Source of the DNA: G020344215 sp039586575
Lineage (GTDB): Bacteria; Gemmatimonadota; Gemmatimonadetes; Palauibacterales; KS3-K002
Length of the DNA stretch: 64,000 nt
NCBI GenBank assembly: GCA_039586575.1
Contig: JBDHKD010000015.1
Coordinates: 1 to 64,000, forward strand
Direction of reading: 5' to 3'
Each line of letters starts with the position of its first letter. Within the stretch, counting starts at the first letter, position 1. The position numbers and the translations under genes were made by a program. The notes below the pieces were generated by a model. The model was not told the DNA's origin and ran no database searches. It was given only the letters and a program-made list of their open reading frames with translations. This document shows positions 50,333 to 58,963 of the stretch, piece by piece.

Positions 50333-50384
50333 TGCTGCGGAACTGAGCCCACCCCGCCTTCGCTCCGTCCGGGCCCGGTACACC

Positions 50385-51182
50385 ATGTCGAAAGTCATCG
50401 CCATCGCCAATCAGAAGGGTGGTGTCGGTAAGACTACCACCGCCATCAACCTCGGGGCTTGCCTCGCCGTCGCCGAGAAGCCCACGCTCATCGTCGACGC
50501 CGATCCCCAGGGGAACGCCACGAGCGGGCTCGGGGTCGATCGCGACCGGCTTTCCGCCTCCATCTATGACGTACTCCTCGAGGGGGCCTCGGCTGAAGAG
50601 ACGGTCGTGCACGGCGTCCACTTCGCCCAACTGGACCTTCTGCCCTCGCACCGCGACCTCCTGGGGGCCGAGGTCGCGATGACCGGGCGGGACGGTCGCG
50701 AAAGCTTATTACGGGAGGCCATAGCCTCGATCCGGAACCGCTACCGCTACGTCATCATCGATTCGCCGCCGTCCCTGGGCCTGCTCACCGTCAATACGCT
50801 GGCCGCCGCCGATACGGTCCTGATCCCCATCCAGTGCGAGTACTACGCCCTGGAGGGGCTCAGTCAGCTGCTCAACACCGTGCGGTTGGTGCAGCGTAGT
50901 CTCAACCCGGCTCTGCAAATCGAGGGCGTGCTTTTGACGATGTTCAGCGATCGCTTGAATCTTTCCCGCCAGGTCGCCGAGGAGGCGCGCGAGTACTTCG
51001 GGCCGAAAGTCTTCCGGACCTCGATTCCCCGGAATATTCGCCTGGCCGAGGCGCCCAGCTTTGGCAAGCCGATCGTGCTGTACGACGTTCTCTCCACCGG
51101 CGCATCTAGCTATCTCGATCTAGCACAAGAACTTATGGGTAGGAACGGCAGTGGCCAGAAAACAGCAGAAGCGACTCGGTAA
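50385..51182 (+). CDS. parA: Chromosome-partitioning ATPase ParA
   Basis: 265 aa. Deviant Walker A KGGVGKTTTAINLG, switch regions IVDADPQGNATSGLG and YVIIDSPPSLGLLTVN, then IPIQCEYYALEGLSQL. ATG at 50385 (the earlier frame start is discarded because it reads through the parS sites and promoter). Segregates the origin region with ParB. Confidence 0.97.
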   Translation: MSKVIAIANQKGGVGKTTTAINLGACLAVAEKPTLIVDADPQGNATSGLGVDRDRLSASIYDVLLEGASAEETVVHGVHFAQLDLLPSHRDLLGAEVAMTGRDGRESLLREAIASIRNRYRYVIIDSPPSLGLLTVNTLAAADTVLIPIQCEYYALEGLSQLLNTVRLVQRSLNPALQIEGVLLTMFSDRLNLSRQVAEEAREYFGPKVFRTSIPRNIRLAEAPSFGKPIVLYDVLSTGASSYLDLAQELMGRNGSGQKTAEATR

Positions 51183-52044
51183 GGGACTGAGCGCCCTCCT
51201 CGGCGACTATCTCACCGAAGAGGCGCCCAGCGGCAGAGAGGCGCAGCAGCTACCGGTCGGCGAGCTGCGCCCCAATCCGTTCCAGCCGCGACAGGCGATA
51301 GACGAAGAGGGGTTGGAAGAGCTCGTCGCCTCGATCCGCGAGAACGGGCTTCTTCAGCCGGTGCTGGTCCGCCCCGTCGCCGACGGCGGTTGGGAGGTCG
51401 TCGCCGGTGGGCGTCGCTTCCGGGCGGTCAAGGAACTGGGTTGGGAGCATGTCCCTGTCGTGGTCCGCGAGGTAGACGACCGGACCATGCTGGTGCTGGC
51501 CCTGATCGAGAACCTGCAGCGCGAAGATTTGAGCCCCCTCGATGAGGCGCACGCCTATCGGCGATTGGTCGAGGAGTTCGGGCTGACCCAAGCGCAAGTC
51601 GCCGAGCGGGTGGGCCGCGACCGCTCGACCATCGCCAACACGATCCGCCTGCTGGGACTGCCGGAATCGGTGCGGGAGCTACTGGGCACGGGGAAGATCT
51701 CCGCCGGTCATGCACGGGCGCTGCTCGGTCTGGAGGACGAGAAGCGAGTGATCGAGCTGGCGCGAGCGGCGGCGGCCGAGGGGCTCTCGGTCCGTGAGGT
51801 GGAGGAGCGAGTGCGTGAGCGTCGCAGCCGCTCCCAAGCGACCAAGCCGAAAGGGAAGGAGGTCGATGGGCGGTCGAGAGCCTATGCCACGAGGGCCGAG
51901 CAGGCCCTGGGCCGCGCGCTGGGCACCTCGGTGCGCGTGAAGCTCGACGGCACTAATCGCGGCCGCATCGAGATTCCCTTCCGCAGCGCCGACGACTTCG
52001 AGCGCATCGTCGAGGTCATCGTCGGCGTCGGCGGTATCGTGTAA
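51151..52044 (+). CDS. parB: Chromosome-partitioning protein ParB
   Basis: 297 aa. Starts RLGKGLSALLGDY, the common ParB opening; CTPase domain ELRPNPFQPRQAIDEEGLEEL and the GGRRFRAVKELG motif; helix-turn-helix LTQAQVAERVGRDRSTIANTIRLLGLPE binds parS; a C-terminal dimerisation region. GTG start at 51151 overlaps parA by 32 bp. Confidence 0.97.
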   Translation: MARKQQKRLGKGLSALLGDYLTEEAPSGREAQQLPVGELRPNPFQPRQAIDEEGLEELVASIRENGLLQPVLVRPVADGGWEVVAGGRRFRAVKELGWEHVPVVVREVDDRTMLVLALIENLQREDLSPLDEAHAYRRLVEEFGLTQAQVAERVGRDRSTIANTIRLLGLPESVRELLGTGKISAGHARALLGLEDEKRVIELARAAAAEGLSVREVEERVRERRSRSQATKPKGKEVDGRSRAYATRAEQALGRALGTSVRVKLDGTNRGRIEIPFRSADDFERIVEVIVGVGGIV

Positions 52045-52078
52045 ACCGACGGGTCGTCGTATTCTGTGGTTTGAGACT

Positions 52079-52867
52079 ATGAAGGAGAACGAAGCCGGCT
52101 ACACTCTCGTCCTCGTACCGAGTGACACGGAGCGCACGCGGAGCGTGAAGATCACGCCCCGCGGACTGCGCATCGCTGCGGCGCTCGCGGCGGCGGCCGG
52201 CGTCGCCGGCGCCGCTCTGCTGGGCAGTTGGTGGTACTTCGCGGCCCAGACGGCGCGGATTCCGGAGCTCGAGCGGCAGATCACCGAGTTGGAAGCTGAC
52301 AACGCCAGGGTCGTCCAGCTCGCCCGCACCCTCGATGAGCTGCAGGGTGAATACGAGAAGATTCGATTGATGTTGGGAGGCGATATTCTCGCCGGCAATG
52401 CCGCTCTCGATATTCCACCCACCAACGAGCCGGGGACTGCGGCGGAAGGGTCGCCCGGTACCGGTCTCTCCCCAGAGATCCCCACGAGCTGGCCGCTGGC
52501 CACGGCTGGCTTCGTCACCCAAGTCCTGGAGCAGGCGCAGGATGGTGCGCACCCGGGCATCGACATCGCGGTAGCCCAGCACTCCTATATCCGCGCCAGC
52601 GGGGCGGGGGTGGTTGCCGAGGCCGGGGCCGACTCGGTATACGGGCTCTACGTCCTGGTCGCTCACGGGAACTCTGGCTACGAATCGATGTATGGGCATG
52701 CATCCCGGCTGTTCGTCGAGCCGGGTGACACAGTTCTACAGAACGAGGTCATCGCTCTTTCGGGCAACACGGGACGCTCCACGGCCCCGCACCTGCACTT
52801 CGAGATTCTTCAGGACGGGAGACCGATCGACCCGTTCACCCTCGTTCAGCAACTACCAGGTTCCTGA
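52079..52867 (+). CDS. M23 family metallopeptidase (LytM-type)
   Basis: 262 aa. Cytoplasmic stub, one transmembrane helix (ALAAAAGVAGAALLGSWW, residues about 34-52), coiled coil (ARIPELERQITELEADNARV), linker, then the LytM domain (about 150-262) with zinc ligands in HPGIDIAV (HxxxD), GHA and HLHFEI. Cleaves peptidoglycan cross-bridges or regulates an amidase. It sits between parB and bactofilin, an arrangement known in several lineages, where it cooperates with bactofilin in cell shape. Confidence 0.93.
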   Translation: MKENEAGYTLVLVPSDTERTRSVKITPRGLRIAAALAAAAGVAGAALLGSWWYFAAQTARIPELERQITELEADNARVVQLARTLDELQGEYEKIRLMLGGDILAGNAALDIPPTNEPGTAAEGSPGTGLSPEIPTSWPLATAGFVTQVLEQAQDGAHPGIDIAVAQHSYIRASGAGVVAEAGADSVYGLYVLVAHGNSGYESMYGHASRLFVEPGDTVLQNEVIALSGNTGRSTAPHLHFEILQDGRPIDPFTLVQQLPGS

Positions 52868-52876
52868 GTTCAGACT

Positions 52877-53356
52877 ATGCTTGGACGCGACAAGAAAACC
52901 ATCGAGGACCAGAAGAAGCCTATGGCAAAAATCGAACGCGAATCCGGGGATGCGGCGATCTCCCTCATCGCGCCCGGTATGAAAATCGTCGGCGACTGCG
53001 AGACGGATGGCACCATCCGCGTCGAGGGTCGCATCGAGGGGACGATCCGCGCCGGCAAGTCTGTCGTCGTCGGACGTAGCGGGGAAGTGATCGGGGACAT
53101 CGTCACCCAGGACGCCGTCATCAGCGGCAAGGTCTCCGGCAACATCGCCGCCGACAGCCGTCTCGAGCTGCAGTCGACGTGCGACATACAGGGCGAGCTG
53201 CGCAGTCGCCGCGTCCAGCTTGACGAGGGTGCCCGGTTCAACGGTCAGGTCCACATGGAAGAGGCCGGCTCACGAACCGTCAAGCCTGCTGCCGGGCCTG
53301 CACCGGCTGCTGTGAAGGGGACACCGGAGTCGCAGCCGGCTGTGGGTGGCAACTAG
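52877..53356 (+). CDS. Bactofilin (polymer-forming cytoskeletal protein)
   Basis: 159 aa. The beta-helix core is about residues 30-130: APGMKIVGDCETDGTIRVEG, VGRSGEVIGDIVTQDAVISG, NIAADSRLELQSTC with the regular six-residue glycine spacing. The N- and C-terminal tails are disordered; the C-tail contains many Pro/Ala residues. The ATG at 52877 is 9 bp after the M23 stop, and a large hairpin follows. Confidence 0.94.
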   Translation: MLGRDKKTIEDQKKPMAKIERESGDAAISLIAPGMKIVGDCETDGTIRVEGRIEGTIRAGKSVVVGRSGEVIGDIVTQDAVISGKVSGNIAADSRLELQSTCDIQGELRSRRVQLDEGARFNGQVHMEEAGSRTVKPAAGPAPAAVKGTPESQPAVGGN

Positions 53357-53421
53357 TACTTCGGCGGGCGTGCCCACCAGTTGTCCCCAGCATAAGTGAC
53401 TATATCGCAACGGGTTATGTG

Positions 53422-53477
53422 GTTTTCCACGACGCTCTCCACCGCTGCCAAATCAGCGGTGGAGAGCCGTGGGAAAC
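53422..53477. other. Long imperfect hairpin after the bactofilin gene
   Basis: Inner stem 53434-53447 with 53454-53467 (14 bp, loop CCAAAT), then a 2-base bulge (AC at 53432-53433), then outer stem 53422-53431 with 53468-53477 (10 pairs, one G-U). Total about 24 pairs. No T tract follows, so it is not a classic terminator; it may be a processing, attenuation or protein-binding structure between the ParAB-bactofilin block and the LOG gene. Confidence 0.65.
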
Positions 53478-53520
53478 GTGGAGAAGATCAGGGTAGGACC
53501 AGGACGGAGCCCTAACAACG

Positions 53521-54378
53521 ATGCAGAAGCGTAGGAAGGGTGTCGCGAAGAAGAGGCGGCCCAGGAACGTCGCAAAGGTGAGCCATGCCGATCGCCGGCG
53601 TGCGGGGCCGCTAACGGAAGACGAGCGGTTATTCAGCCGTACGATAACCGAGTCCGAGCTGGCTGAGGTCCATCGTCCGCCGGAGCGACTGGCGGAAGTG
53701 CTCGAGCCGATTCCGGACTCGACGCTGAAGGACCCCTGGCGGGTGTTCCGGATCATGGGGGAGTTCGTCGATGGGTTCGATGCGCTGGCTCGTGTGGGCC
53801 CGGCGGTGTCGATCTTCGGCTCGGCGCGCACTCCGCGCAACGATCCGGACTACCGGGCCGCGACGCAAACTTGTCGCCTGCTGGCCGAGGCTGGCTTCGC
53901 CATAATGACTGGGGCGGGCCCCGGAATCATGGAGGCGGCGAACAAGGGCGCTCAGCTCGGCAACGGTCTGTCGATCGGATTGAACATCGAGTTGCCTTTC
54001 GAGCAGGACATCAACCGTTACGTCGACTTCAGCCTGACGTTCCGCTACTTCTTCGTCCGCAAGACGATGTTCGTCCGCTACTCCGAGGGCTTCGTCATCT
54101 TCCCGGGCGGTTATGGCACGATGGACGAGCTGTTCGAGGCGCTGACGCTGATCCAGACGGGCAAGGTTCACAACTTTCCACTCGTGATGTACAACAATCG
54201 CTATCACGCCTCGCTGATGCGGTGGCTCAAGAACTCCATGCTGGAGGAGGGTAAGATCTCGCCGCAGGATCTGGAGATCATCACCACGGCGAACTCGCCG
54301 GAGCAGGCGGCCCAGATCATCATCGACGCGCACCGCACCAGGAACGGCGACGGGGCAGGGCCGTCCCGCGCCGGGTAG
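53521..54378 (+). CDS. LOG family protein (TIGR00730, cytokinin riboside 5'-monophosphate phosphoribohydrolase-like)
   Basis: 285 aa, including a basic 60-residue N-terminal extension. The Rossmann core has VSIFGSARTPRNDP, MTGAGPGIMEAANKGA, and the LOG motif VIFPGGYGTMDELFEALTLIQTGK (PGGxGTxxE). Members hydrolyse N6-modified AMP to free base; in bacteria often a nucleotide-cleaving enzyme. Its DHS-like neighbour starts 67 bp downstream. Confidence 0.88.
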   Translation: MQKRRKGVAKKRRPRNVAKVSHADRRRAGPLTEDERLFSRTITESELAEVHRPPERLAEVLEPIPDSTLKDPWRVFRIMGEFVDGFDALARVGPAVSIFGSARTPRNDPDYRAATQTCRLLAEAGFAIMTGAGPGIMEAANKGAQLGNGLSIGLNIELPFEQDINRYVDFSLTFRYFFVRKTMFVRYSEGFVIFPGGYGTMDELFEALTLIQTGKVHNFPLVMYNNRYHASLMRWLKNSMLEEGKISPQDLEIITTANSPEQAAQIIIDAHRTRNGDGAGPSRAG

Positions 54379-54445
54379 CAGCCTGGCGCCGCGCTTTCAC
54401 TTGCCGCGCCCGCCAGGTCGCGCCTAGGTTCGTTCCGGAACCACT

Positions 54446-55558
54446 ATGCCGGAGAAACCGAGGAGTTCCAGCCCGTACCTGCGCGGTCCGCGCATCGACC
54501 CGGCGCCGATCACCGGTGACGAGACGGTCGCCGAGCTGATCGACGGCGCTTTCCTCGCCTACAACGCTCGGCGCCTGCGTGAGGCCGCTCGGCTGCTCGT
54601 CGAGAAGATTCTCGAGCCCGATGTCACTGTGGGCCTGAGCCTCAGCGGTGCGCTCACCCCGGCAGGCCTCGGGATGTCGGCGCTAATCCCGTTGGTTGAG
54701 GCGGGGTTTGTCGACTGGATCGTGTCGACCGGCGCGGTCCTGTACCACGACGCGCACTTCGGCATCGGGCTTGAGCTGCGTGAGGGCCGGTCAAATGTTA
54801 GCGACGTCGAGCTGCGCCAGGAAGGTGTCGTTCGCATCTACGACGTCTTCTTCGACTACGAAGTCCTGCTGTCGACCGACGCGTTCTTTCGCCAAGTGAT
54901 CGATGGAGCGGAATTCCAGCGCACGATGGGGACGGCGGAGTTCCATGACCTCTGCGGCAAGTATGTTCTGGAGCGCGAGCGAGCGCTCGGGCTTCGCCGG
55001 AAATCGTTGCTTGCCGCCGCCCATGCGGCAGGAGTTCCGATCTATAGCTCGTCGCCGGGCGACTCGAGCATCGGGATGAACGTGGCGGAGCGCGCCCTGG
55101 CAGGCGGGAAGCTGCGTATCGATTCTGCGGTCGATGTCAACGAGACGGCTGCCATCGTGCTCGATGCCAAACGGTCGGGCGGCAAGAGCGCCGTTGTGAT
55201 CATGGGCGGCGGCAGCCCCAAGAACTTCATGCTGCAGACCGAGCCGCAGCTGCAGGAAGTGCTCGGCCTGGAAGAGGCCGGCCACGACTACTTTATCCAG
55301 GTCACCGACGCCCGTCCCGACTCGGGAGGCCTGTCGGGGGCCACGCCCTCCGAGGCGGTGAGCTGGGGCAAGGTCGACCCGGAGGCGCTCCCCGACACGG
55401 TCGTCTGCTACCTGGATGTGAGCGTTGGGCTCCCGTTGCTCACCGCTTACGCGCTGGCCAAACGCGAGCCGCGCGTGCCGAAGCGGCTGTACGACCGTCG
55501 CACACAGCTGCTGGCGGCCCTGGAGAGCGAGTACCGCCGGGCGCGGGCGCGTGACTGA
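54446..55558 (+). CDS. Deoxyhypusine synthase family protein
   Basis: 370 aa, the length of eukaryotic/archaeal deoxyhypusine synthase. The catalytic Lys motif EAVSWGKVDPEALP is present, as are GGGSPKNFMLQTEP, the NAD-site STGAVLYHDAHFG and YSSSPGDSSIGMN. As bacteria lack eIF5A, such bacterial homologues are thought to make homospermidine or transfer aminobutyl groups to other acceptors. The function is therefore a polyamine one by family inference. Confidence 0.9.
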   Translation: MPEKPRSSSPYLRGPRIDPAPITGDETVAELIDGAFLAYNARRLREAARLLVEKILEPDVTVGLSLSGALTPAGLGMSALIPLVEAGFVDWIVSTGAVLYHDAHFGIGLELREGRSNVSDVELRQEGVVRIYDVFFDYEVLLSTDAFFRQVIDGAEFQRTMGTAEFHDLCGKYVLERERALGLRRKSLLAAAHAAGVPIYSSSPGDSSIGMNVAERALAGGKLRIDSAVDVNETAAIVLDAKRSGGKSAVVIMGGGSPKNFMLQTEPQLQEVLGLEEAGHDYFIQVTDARPDSGGLSGATPSEAVSWGKVDPEALPDTVVCYLDVSVGLPLLTAYALAKREPRVPKRLYDRRTQLLAALESEYRRARARD

Positions 55559-55567
55559 CCACCCCGG

Positions 55568-57574
55568 CTACCGGGCGCTGTCCTTCACATATTGGTCGAA
55601 CCACGCCACTAGCCTACCGAACGCGTCCTGCACATTGCGGAAGCTGTTGAATTCGTGCCCCATGCCCGGATACCTGACGAGCTCTGTCTCCACCCCGAGC
55701 TTCCGCAGCGCAACGAAGAACTCTTCCGCCTGACTCACCGGTACGTCGTAGTCATCCTCTCCGTGAAAGAGCAGGGTCGGCGTGCTAACGTTCGCCACGT
55801 GTTTCAGCGGCGACCGGTCCCACAGCAGGTCGTAGTTTTCCCAAAGTTCACCGGGAAACTCGGTCTCGATCAGCAGATGGTAGAGCGACGTTCCATAGAA
55901 ACTGATCAGGTTGCTGATGCTGCCCCCGGCCGCCGCCGCTCTAAAGCGGTCGGTCTGGGTGATGATCCAGTTAGTCATGTAGCCGCCGTAGCTGTACCCG
56001 GTGACGGCTAGCCGCTCTCCGTCCACCCAGTTGTAGTGTTCAACGATGTAGTCGACCCCAGCCATCAAGTCACGATAGTCGGCACCACCCCAGTCGTTGA
56101 GCGTGCCGTCGGCGAACTCCTGGCCGTATCCGATGCTTCCCCTGGGGTTGATCTCGAGGACCCCGTACCCCGCCTCGGCCATGTACTGTGCCGTCCAGGA
56201 TATCGAATACGTGTAGGCGTTGTGCGGGCCGCCGTGGACCGTGAGGATGAGCGGATACTTACGGCCCTCCTCGAACGGGTTGGGCTTGGTCAGCCATCCT
56301 TGAACGCGCGTTCCATCGAAGCTCTCGAACCAGAACTCTTCTGGCACCGCTAGCGAGACGTACTCAGTAAACGGCCGCTGCAGATGCGTAATCTGTCTGT
56401 GCCACGCGCCATCCAGCGTCGTAACGTACAGCTCTGCCGGTTGCTCGTGGCTCACCATGCCATAGACGATGCGATCCTGGGTCGGGCTCACCACAAACGC
56501 GGTCAACTCGACCTCGCCGGTGACGATCGGCTCGATCTCGCCACCGGTTGCCGGGACGCGGAAGAGATGGGTCGCGCCCCGGTCGTTGGCGCGGAAGTAA
56601 AGGTGGCGACCGTCGGGCGACCACTCGAAGCTCCTGACGCGCCGGTCCAGCGCCCCCGACAGGTTCGACGGCATGCCGCCTTCCGCCGCAACGACCCACA
56701 ACTGATCGTCTTCCATCGGGCTGTCGCGCGTGTTCATCGGCCGGATGCCGCCCAGGTAGGCGATCCGTTGGCCGTCCGGCGAGTATCTGGGAGCGAACTC
56801 CGGAGCGGGTGTATCGGTGATCTGCCGTACGGCACCGGAGGCGACATCGACCGCCCACACGTCGTTCCTATGAACGTCGTCGGGATCAGCAGCCCGATTG
56901 CTGATGAACACGATCTCTCGCCCGTCCGGCGACCAGTCGATGCTGTGCTCGTCGTAGGTCCCGAAGGTCAACTGGCGGGGCTCGCCACCGTTAACCGAAA
57001 CCACGAAGACGTGAGTGCGGCGGTTGTCGGAAAGATACGTACGGCTCTTGAACAGCAGACGGTCGATGACCCGCGGCGCCGTCTCGTCGATCTCCTGCTC
57101 CCCCTCGGCCGACACGTAAGCGATCTGCGACCCGTCCGGTGACCAGACGATATTCTTGCTCGCTCGATGACCCAGAAAGGCGTTGCTCTCGTAAACCGCT
57201 GCAAGAAAGCGGTACTCCCCGGCGGCTACATCGTAGACGTTGACACCGTATGTCCCATCGGCTCCCGAACTCTTGAACGCATCATACTTACCGTCCGGTG
57301 AGAAGTAAGGCGCCGGCCGCGCGATGTCGGGCTCCCGCTCCTCACCCTCGAACCCGAGGTGCAGGACCCGTATGACCATCGAGTCGCCGTCCGGGTCGTA
57401 GGCTCGCGTCCCCACGTAGAATGAGTTGCCGTCGGCCGCCAATATGGGACGGCCGACCCCGGCCCTGTACTTCTGGACCCCCTCGATGAAGCGAACCTGC
57501 TGAGCGTAACCGCTCGAGATCGCAGCGAACGTTCCCGCAGTGGCGAACAAGATGATGGCCGCGCTTCTTCTCAT
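55568..57574 (-). CDS. S9 family peptidase (prolyl oligopeptidase-like, exported)
   Basis: 668 aa. Signal peptide (FATAGTFAAISSGYAQ); a seven-bladed WD40-like propeller (residues about 30-400, with repeated SPDGRxI/V signatures); then an alpha/beta-hydrolase domain with GYSYGGYMTNWIITQ (catalytic Ser), GEDDYDVPV (Asp) and GMGHEF (His). Cleaves short peptides; expected in the periplasm or outside. ATG 57574 with GGAGAGG upstream; its end faces the DHS-like gene, 10 bp away. Confidence 0.94.
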   Translation of the reverse strand: MRRSAAIILFATAGTFAAISSGYAQQVRFIEGVQKYRAGVGRPILAADGNSFYVGTRAYDPDGDSMVIRVLHLGFEGEEREPDIARPAPYFSPDGKYDAFKSSGADGTYGVNVYDVAAGEYRFLAAVYESNAFLGHRASKNIVWSPDGSQIAYVSAEGEQEIDETAPRVIDRLLFKSRTYLSDNRRTHVFVVSVNGGEPRQLTFGTYDEHSIDWSPDGREIVFISNRAADPDDVHRNDVWAVDVASGAVRQITDTPAPEFAPRYSPDGQRIAYLGGIRPMNTRDSPMEDDQLWVVAAEGGMPSNLSGALDRRVRSFEWSPDGRHLYFRANDRGATHLFRVPATGGEIEPIVTGEVELTAFVVSPTQDRIVYGMVSHEQPAELYVTTLDGAWHRQITHLQRPFTEYVSLAVPEEFWFESFDGTRVQGWLTKPNPFEEGRKYPLILTVHGGPHNAYTYSISWTAQYMAEAGYGVLEINPRGSIGYGQEFADGTLNDWGGADYRDLMAGVDYIVEHYNWVDGERLAVTGYSYGGYMTNWIITQTDRFRAAAAGGSISNLISFYGTSLYHLLIETEFPGELWENYDLLWDRSPLKHVANVSTPTLLFHGEDDYDVPVSQAEEFFVALRKLGVETELVRYPGMGHEFNSFRNVQDAFGRLVAWFDQYVKDSAR

Positions 57575-57594
57575 GGTTCCTCTCCTTGTACCGA

Positions 57595-58644
57595 CTATGG
57601 TCCTCTATTCCCGAACCCCGGCCAAGACTCGAGCGGTTCGGTCGAGCGTACGACGTGCATGCCGGCGTCGGCGAACCTCGCGAAAGCCGCGTCCGCCTGC
57701 TCGGTGAAGTCGACCACGCCCGGTACGACGACCGGCGAGGTGCAGTCTTCGAGGAGGTAGACCTTCTCGACCAACGCGGGGTCTTCCGCCCGTACCTCGG
57801 TCAACAGATCGTGGATCGTCCACGCCACACAATGGCTCTTCGCCTGACCGGCGATGATCACCGAATCGAACTCGAACAGTTTGCGGATAAACGGCGCATT
57901 CTTCTCCGCGATGACCTCACCGTTCGGTCCTACCATGACCTCGGGGTGGAGGACCGAGTAGTGCTCGGTCAGCGGATTGTCCCCTTTGATCTCGAAGCGC
58001 GGCTGGCTGACTCGGGCGATACCGTGGAAGAAAAGCGCCTCCTCCACCGCGGATACCAGGGCGTGTCCGATCCCGCCCAGCATCGCGTGATAGGGCCAGA
58101 CGAGCAGTGGGTATTTCCCTCCTTGCGTCAGTCTCCGCACGTAGTGGAGCACGTGCCGCCGAAGGTATTCGTAGTCGCCGTCGGTCACGGTGGCCGCCAC
58201 CGCCGGGTTCACTTTCCAGGCGCCGGTCTCCACATCCTGCGGCGTGATGATCGTCGCGCCGCCCACCGGGTGCTCGCCCGCTTCGTTGATCCAGAAGACG
58301 GGATGAAAGACCTGCATGGCGCTGTGCGTGTCCATCGTGGGCGCGATCTGTGTGATGGTGCCCAGGTTGCGGTAGATGAACTCGCACAGGCGGACGTTGT
58401 CCTCGACGGCGCCCCGCCCCGAACTTCCTCCGACGAACAGCTCGAATCCCGGGATGCAGAACGTGTTCTGGCAGTCGACGATGACCAGGCATACACTGAA
58501 CCTGTCCTCACAAGCTGGACGTATCGTGTGCTCACGCGCCCACGCCGCCGCTTCCTCGGCCCGCTGTGTGTACGGGACCCGCCAGATCTCTCCGACGCTC
58601 GCCGGTGTGAAGTGCGGTGGCATCGGCAGCTGCTTTCCGATCAC
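57595..58644 (-). CDS. Isochorismatase-like cysteine hydrolase (nicotinamidase superfamily)
   Basis: 349 aa, considerably longer than the usual 200-220. Core motifs: VCLVIVDCQNTFCIPGFEL (catalytic Asp region), TMDTHSAMQVFHPVFW (metal-binding DxHxxxxxH), and AGQAKSHCVAWTIHDLL with the catalytic Cys, plus ALVEKVYLLEDCTSPV. An N-terminal 45-residue extension and a 60-residue insertion (EYLRRHVLHYVRRLT etc.) account for the size. Amide or amidine hydrolase; substrate not predictable. GTG start at 58644 behind GGAGGT. Confidence 0.82.
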   Translation of the reverse strand: MIGKQLPMPPHFTPASVGEIWRVPYTQRAEEAAAWAREHTIRPACEDRFSVCLVIVDCQNTFCIPGFELFVGGSSGRGAVEDNVRLCEFIYRNLGTITQIAPTMDTHSAMQVFHPVFWINEAGEHPVGGATIITPQDVETGAWKVNPAVAATVTDGDYEYLRRHVLHYVRRLTQGGKYPLLVWPYHAMLGGIGHALVSAVEEALFFHGIARVSQPRFEIKGDNPLTEHYSVLHPEVMVGPNGEVIAEKNAPFIRKLFEFDSVIIAGQAKSHCVAWTIHDLLTEVRAEDPALVEKVYLLEDCTSPVVVPGVVDFTEQADAAFARFADAGMHVVRSTEPLESWPGFGNRGP

Positions 58645-58841
58645 GTAGCCACCTCCCTACGATGCAACCAATGGCCGGGATACTGCATCCAACTTAGTGA
58701 GAAGCGAGCAAAGGAGGAAACGGGTATCCGACGCTCGCGCTCTCTCGAAACCCGGATTCGTGTTGGGGCTGTAGTTGAAGTAATAGATCAGTGTTCGCGG
58801 ATCGCGTGTTTCCTTGCGTGGGTTAAGCGCTGATAGCTTGG

Positions 58842-58865
58842 CAAGGGCACCCTCGGGTGCCCTTG
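58842..58865. terminator. Perfect 11-bp hairpin
   Basis: Arms CAAGGGCACCC (58842-58852) and GGGTGCCCTTG (58855-58865), followed on the plus strand by TTTGCG. Second of two hairpins downstream of the VPS10 gene on the minus strand. Confidence 0.6.
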
Positions 58866-58899
58866 TTTGCGTAGAGGCTGCAGGCGAGTCCGATACGCG

Positions 58900-58927
58900 A
58901 GAGGGGCACCCGGGTGGATGCCCCTCT
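58900..58927 (-). terminator. Hairpin downstream of the VPS10-like gene
   Basis: Arms AGAGGGGCA (58900-58908) and TGCCCCTCT (58919-58927), 9 bp with a 10-base loop, 37 bp after the stop of the leftward VPS10/BNR gene. Probable terminator, but without a clear T tract. Confidence 0.55.
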
Positions 58928-58963
58928 TCTGCTGAAGACCTGCGCTGTGACGGCCGCTAGGCG

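Larger units (their letters stand above)
58645..58963. other. 319-bp gap with two hairpins
   Basis: No gene seen. It contains the upstream region of the leftward hydrolase gene and two hairpins in the part next to the VPS10 gene end. No tRNA-like structure found. Confidence 0.5.

Noticed and set aside
58645..58963. tRNA gene
   Set aside because: The two hairpins do not form a cloverleaf and no T-loop sequence is present.
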